Shown here in pieces: positions 59,039 to 64,000 of a stretch of 64,000 nt of DNA; the stretch's first letter is position 1; each line of letters begins with the position of its first letter. Position numbers and translations under genes: made by a program. A model generated the notes under the pieces. The model saw only the letters and a program-made list of their open reading frames with translations, was not told the origin of the DNA and ran no database searches. Source of the stretch: Cerrena zonata (lineage: Eukaryota > Basidiomycota > Agaricomycetes > Polyporales > Cerrenaceae); NCBI GenBank assembly GCA_038087015.1, contig JASBNA010000021.1, positions 248,001 through 312,000 on the forward strand. The letters are read 5' to 3'.

Positions 59039-60742
59039 TTGCGCTATATAATAAGATATATCAATGACGAAGTATCTATGAAACACCAGCGCTATGCAAA
59101 ATTGAATATCGGCATTAGCCGTCCCGGAAGGCTAGCCAAAGTTCTCCTCGATTGGCTGATGTATGTCAACTTGAGAAGACGAATCCACCGCAATAGGGGC
59201 GAGGTAATCGAGATACCTGATAGCAACACAGAAGACAAGGGCGAACAGCCAGTAATGAATAGAGATAGAGGATGCAGCATAGATAGGACAGACCGCACCA
59301 GCATCAGGGTACACTGATCTCAGAGAAGACTACCAGTTATCGAAGATACAGGGGAGGTATCGGATTCTATGCCTTCGTTAGTATCAATTTCGGACTCGGA
59401 ACCCGAAGAAGACCTGCCAGCATCACAGGAAGTGGAAGAAGACAAAGATTCATCTGAAGGAACTGCACAAGGGGTAGATCACAGTCACTGTGAGGGGTCT
59501 CGAGCCTAGGAAAATACTGCGGCAAGCGATGAAGAAAGGGCACAGAGGGTATCCAAATTTAGGGAGATGTTAAGAAGTATACCCACCAACAGCAGACTTC
59601 CCAACATAGACGAGTGGTTTGCGAACGATACCCTAGACAACCCCAGACTATACCCTGACTTACTACCTGGAACCATCGATGGAAGACCCATTGATTGGAT
59701 GCAACCCACCAGGAAGTGTAACAACCTGGACCTCATGAATAAGTACTGGCAGCAGTGTGTAAAAAGGTCGCACAAACTAGTCAATGACATGACAAAGCGT
59801 TGTGAAGAATTAGAAAAGAGAGAGCATAGGCTGAAAGTACAATTAGCTTGTGCGGAAGTTGTCATTGATGAGGCCCATGCAGAAATGAGAGCAGTCCATT
59901 ATGCGTCCACCAATGAGGTGGACTATATAGACTTATTGATAATGATTGAGGATGCAGTGGGAAGAGACCATACTCATGAAGAACTCAGAGGAGTGGAAGA
60001 CAGAGCTACAATCAATGATCGCAGCACTATGAACAAAGAGTACATGGGGATCACATTCCCTAGATTCGCATTCAACCGTCGGTGGATGGATGAGCTTCAA
60101 CAGAGGATCAAAGATATGAGAGTAATGGGGCGAAGTTCTGCTGAACTCGCCAAGATCTTCAAATGAGCACATAAAGTACCCTCACAGCGTGCGGTAAAGG
60201 TTGAAAATACTGAGGAGGCTGGAGAAGAGAGGCTAACAGCAATGGCTGATGCCAGGGACCGAGAATATTGTACATATATGAGACACAGAGATGACCGCAG
60301 TAGGCCTATGGCCCAATTCAAATGCATTACCTGCTATGTTAATATTAATGGAGTACAAGCACTGGCATTATTTGACTCAGGGAGTTCGGTGAATGCTGTA
60401 AATGCGGACTTCGCTGTAGTGGCGAAACTGAATGTATTTGCACTAGAAAAACCAATTCCACTCCAACTAGGTTGCTCCGGTAGTCGATCGAGTATTAATC
60501 ATGGCGTTCACACAACGATAGGACTGGGAACAATCAATGCAGATTGTTACTTAGACGTGGTTAACCTGGACCACTATGATGTCATACTAGGTGTTCCATT
60601 TTTGGTGGCCAATAAGGTACTTCTGGATTTCCAGAACGAAGCGGTACTTATTGGGACTGAGGCTTTTCCTTCTTTACCGGTGGGGAGAGAGATACCGGCG
60701 GTAAAAACAAGTTTGAGAATGAACAAGACCGCAGCAAAGTAA
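59039..60742 (+). pseudogene. Retrotransposon polyprotein fragment with retropepsin-like protease
   Basis: A single frame carries three internal stops: TGA at 59315, TAG at 59507 and TGA at 60164. The first part is acidic and Ser/Glu-rich. The second (about 59567-60160) is a probable coiled coil (KRCEELEKREHRLKVQLACAE) followed by a basic region. The third has the aspartic protease signature ALFDSGSSVN, with the later DVILGVPFLV strand typical of retroviral-type proteases. These enzymes mature the Gag-Pol polyprotein as dimers. The frame ends in TAA at 60740. No reverse transcriptase follows, because hAT sequence begins. Not expressible as one protein in its present state. Confidence 0.8.
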
Positions 60743-60744
60743 TG

Positions 60745-60929
60745 GTCTGCACAAGTAATGGATACCCATGGGTACTCGTAAGTAGATCCATCAAAATACT
60801 CATGAGTATGCGACTCATGAGTCCCAGTCAGTTCACATGACTTGACTCACATGAATCCAAGTGTGACATTCAGCACTATAAGTATACTCATAAGTACTCG
60901 CCAACATATGAGAGTAAAAATTGTATTTT
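60745..60929. repeat. Subterminal repeats, probable left end of a hAT element
   Basis: Palindromic units ACTCATGAGT lie at 60798..60807 and 60813..60822, with related strings GGTACTCGTAAGTA near 60772 and TACTCATAAGTACTCG near 60885. They sit just downstream of the transposase stop codon (60930). hAT elements often carry such short subterminal repeats as transposase sites. The outer terminus is probably near 60750-60760, but the right end is beyond the window, so the inverted repeat and 8-bp duplication cannot be checked. Confidence 0.5.
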
Positions 60930-63900
60930 CTACTCAATATCTGACTCAAGATCTATATATACATTTGGAACCTTTGTGACCTTTGTACGTTTATTTCTTT
61001 CCTTCATAGAGGAGACAATATTGTTCTCCTGTATTAGCCCAGGAACTCCAGCCCACAATCCAAATACGGTGCCACAATGAACAGATTGATCGCTCAAGGC
61101 ATGTCGGCGCTTTGACACAGTGAGACCGCCACATGAGAATGCACGTTCGACATCAGTTGATGCAGCTATAAGAAGAGCCAAGAGTTAGTGTGATAATAGA
61201 CAATAAAAGATGAAGGAATAGCATACCTGGGGCTGAGAGGAAATCCAGAGCCATCTGCACTAATGGATTACCACCGGAAAGCTGTAAGGACCAATACTGA
61301 ATTGGGTCCAGGTGCACCTCAACAATGAGTGCCTCAAGGTATGCTGTCAATGCATCAACATCTGCATCAACATTTAACCCAAAGCTATCAATGTCCTCAT
61401 GATAATGTTTGCGTTTCTTTGCCTATGTAATAGTTAGCGTAGTTACAAGGCATATAAAGGTACATAGATAACATACTGCTGTGCCCGACACCGCCAAAGA
61501 TTGAGACTGCGTCTGACTATCCCCTTCCGTGCCGTTCCCAGTTGTTGTCCCGTAATACTGTTCTCACTGATCGCGTACAATTTCTTCTGCCGTCTCGATC
61601 CAGGAGGCTTCCCATCGCTGGCAGCAGAAATACTCGAGTTTGTAACGGGGGTGTAGAACTAGAAGGGGTTTCATTAGTACGCACAGCTGTGGAAAATGAT
61701 TGAAACACGTACCCATAGCTATGCGGTACATGACAGAGTCATCGGTCTTCGAGTAGTACTTGTTGAGCACCCGAAGACCACACACCGCTGCCACATGTAC
61801 AGACTGATGATTTGAGCTGTCCGCAATAGCATCTTCAAGGAGAGTCATACACAAGTCGATGAGGGGTATGACATGATGTAAGAGTGGTGTACCAGCCTGT
61901 GAGACAATCTGCATAGCCTCGAGAAACCCCTAAATACAATAAATATGTTCAGACAGTAATAGCAGAGACACGTTGAGTTATCACTTACTTGCAGAAGGTT
62001 TTCGAGCTGAGTAAGGATCATCCACTCAATGGTACTCAGCTTGTACATGCGAAGGCCTTTGTTTCCACGCTTGTCATATTTTGACAGAGAAACAAGCTTC
62101 TCAATAGGAGCTCATAAAATAAGGGCACGTTCAATAGCCTCTGTGAGAGAGTTCCATCTGGTTTTAACCCACCGTATCAGTTGTTTCGGTTCCATACCAG
62201 ACTTCTCACAGCATGAATGAAGTTCCTTGTGCAATGTTGGCAAGTGAAAGACCCGTTTAGCAAGCTCCGCAATCTAGACGTGTCATATTCAGTTCAATAT
62301 AGATAACTATGGAATGTATGATCACATACCTTTGTGACTGCTGTCTGACCTTCCTTCTGCTGGTCATCCGACAGGGCATACAGCTTCTCAACCTCTAAGA
62401 TGATATTCATAATATCATCTTCATTGGCAGTGGCAGCGTCTGGATTGAGGTTGTAGTCTCTGTCTTTGTCTTCAGGGTCATCTTCAGTCGTTACTGGTAA
62501 CTCATCATCATCTTCATCTTCGTGATCGAAACCATCTGCATCTTGATCGGGTACATAAAGCTTCCATGCAAACGTAGAGAGAATTGCCCGGTGTAATAAT
62601 ACTAAGGAGGCTTCGATATGGAGTGATGGTGTGAGGACAAACCTTGACAATGAGATTCAAAATATGAGCGAAGCAACATATGCGGCTTTCCTTGCCACAC
62701 CGCCTGTTGAGCTTGAGTTCAACCTCATCAAGTAAGGTGTTGTTGTTCGATGCATTGTCACAAGCAATGCCGAGTATCTAGAGAATGTGACATCATGGTT
62801 AATATATACACATTGCCGTAGCAAGAGATAGTAGTATAAGATACAAACCTTGTTGTGGATACCATAGCCCTTCAAGCATTCAATGAGCTTCTCAGCGAGA
62901 TACTTGCCTGTATGGCCCTTCGTAAGTCTGTGAACATGTGCATGAGTTAACAAATCTGCGCGGTGAGGAAAGAGAGACATACTGAATGAAATCCAATATG
63001 AACGATTGAATGTGCCCATCTACGACACATTGAATTGTAATACCTAAGAAGGAGATTACGTTTGGGGAGGTCCACCCATCAATACAGATATGGATCCATC
63101 CAGTATAGTCCTACAACATATGTCAGCAGTGGAGAAGTGAACCAATATGTTGGTAAAGGACAGACCTTCAAGTGACTCGAGACATCTGTGCGTGCACGAT
63201 TGAAGATGAACCGCACATCTCGAGAGACAGTCATAGGATGTGGGACCTCAACACGGCCATGAAGCATTCGGAAGATGCGTAATAAGGCCTCGTCTTGTAC
63301 GATTATAAATGGTTGGTGGTTACGAGATACCCACAATGCAAGTAGATAGCGGAATAGAGCCTTGTTGTATGTTGAATCTTGGGCATAGTCGTTGATGCCT
63401 TCGCCTGGGGCTGCCACTTTACCTTCGCAGGTATCAGCGTGACGTTTTAGATTGCTGGTACCTTCATCATGACGTGAACATGAGACAGCTATGGACCTAT
63501 TTTTACAGAACCATCAGTGTGTTTCAAGAGGATGAGAGTGAAATAAGAAAAAACGTACGGTGTTGTCTTGCATACAAATTTGTATCGGATGGTGTCCTTG
63601 TCTTTGATGATAACCAGAGGGCGGAAGTGATCATACACATGCGATTTCCACTTGGTCTACTGCAGCTCTAGTGACAGTAATACAAATGGTATCAGATGAG
63701 ACTGTGTAAATATGAACCCAGACAATGGAGTACATACTTAATACAGCCTCGGGTGATGTTGTAGCAGTCTTATAACGTGCATTGAACTTGGCAGTTGTTA
63801 GCGATACTTCTTGTATGGAGCTTGTGTTCATGCTACTAGTAGGGCCTGGTGTAAGTTCTACCACCTCAGGACTTGAGCTCCTGCTTCGCTCGGAGGGAGC

Positions 63901-63966
63901 ATTGCCATTAGCAGGGTTCGCCTTGCTACGTTTAGATGGGCCACGCTTGGGCAAAGGATCTGACAT
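60930..63966 (-). pseudogene. hAT-family transposase with three nonsense codons
   Basis: Twelve exons, complement: 63738..63966, 63559..63667, 63166..63496, 62983..63110, 62849..62927, 62643..62777, 62330..62560, 61989..62273, 61713..61929, 61477..61658, 61227..61422, 60930..61165; 786 codons. A basic Ser/Pro-rich N-terminus is followed by a BED-type zinc finger (VCKTTP..SCSRHDEGTSNLKRHADTC). The RNase-H-like core has DYTGWIHICIDGWTSPN and LGIACDNASNNNTLLDE, then CFAHILNLIVK. An acidic insertion and the C-terminal dimerisation domain (STDVERAFSCGGLTVSKRRHAL) complete it. In-frame stops: TAG at 63657..63659, TGA at 62112..62114 and TGA at 61564..61566. Each could arise from CAG or CGA by C-to-T change. 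An upstream in-frame ATG lies at 63993. The enzyme would be inactive unless another copy exists. Confidence 0.85.
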
Positions 63967-64000
63967 GACCCTCGGAGTGTGGCAATCACACATTTCAGTC

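Larger units (their letters stand above)
53438..60742 (+). mobile_element. Decayed LTR retrotransposon (gag and protease), with insertions
   Basis: A probable 5' LTR begins near 53438 (TGTTGGAAAATAG). The gag frame follows (54045..56372), and about 2.7 kb further the polyprotein frame with a retropepsin domain (59039..60742). A CACTA-like element (57044..57758) interrupts the interval. No reverse transcriptase, RNase H or integrase is found: the polyprotein frame stops at 60742, about where the hAT element appears to begin, so pol may resume beyond the window. The strength of the case comes from the zinc knuckle, the capsid-like domain and the protease DSGSS motif. I cannot assign a clade without the reverse transcriptase; a Ty3-like element is likely from the gag. 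The stretch 56645..57043 between gag and the insertion is AT-rich and non-coding. Confidence 0.75.

Overview
This 64-kb window looks like nuclear DNA of a filamentous basidiomycete, most likely an Agaricomycete. Genes are broken by many short introns (mostly about 48-65 nt, GT..AG). The proteins are fungal (C2H2/Zn2Cys6 regulator, Mup1-type permease, GT61-type glycosyltransferase) and there is eukaryotic transposon debris. I saw no rRNA or tRNA genes, no CRISPR array and no bacterial-style operons. Exon coordinates were placed by eye from splice signals and checked by exon length and phase; none has transcript support.

Layout. 1-4.6 kb: the 5' end of a fumarate reductase, a nicotinamide riboside kinase, an unresolved stretch, and a small mitochondrial-type membrane protein. 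5.1-12.6 kb: four minus-strand members (A-D) of one multi-pass membrane protein family. 13.6-15.1 kb: a Gfo/Idh/MocA-type dehydrogenase. 16.6-19.4 kb: a regulator with two C2H2-type fingers plus a Zn2Cys6 cluster. 20.3-23.3 kb: family members E and F on the plus strand. 24.7-25.3 kb: a 609-bp non-autonomous transposon with perfect 35-bp inverted termini and a perfect 8-bp target duplication. 25.7-28.1 kb: an unknown gene and family member G. 30.9-34.8 kb: a GT61-type glycosyltransferase and an F-box/LRR-like protein. 35.2-42.6 kb: members H-K. 44.7-47.1 kb: a methionine-type permease, followed by a decayed family member. 47.5-52.4 kb: a head-to-head pair of astacin-type metalloprotease genes with H-type-lectin-like C-terminal repeats, one interrupted by a stop codon. 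53.4-64 kb: a nest of transposons, made of a decayed LTR retroelement (gag and protease), an inserted CACTA-like element and a hAT transposase gene with three nonsense codons.

The dominant feature is the expanded family of eleven intact genes plus at least one clear and one possible relic. Each intact gene encodes about 290-363 residues with roughly seven hydrophobic segments. All have five exons, with exon 2 of 98-101 nt, exon 3 of 41-47 nt, exon 4 of 421-442 nt and the same intron phases. Shared landmarks are WxWDAL and a VYxLSR motif after the first helix, a conserved cysteine before helix 3 and another before helix 5, GQLYFL before helix 6, and NAMACRVFRLLR at the end of helix 7. This recalls fungal DUF6533-type or GPCR-like proteins. 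I cannot confirm the family without a profile search and I claim no ligand or pathway.

The transposon block records mutational decay. The gag frame is open for about 2.3 kb except for nine internal stops, all TGA. This is what C-to-T change at CGA (CpG) codons would give. The protease frame and the hAT gene carry similar lesions.
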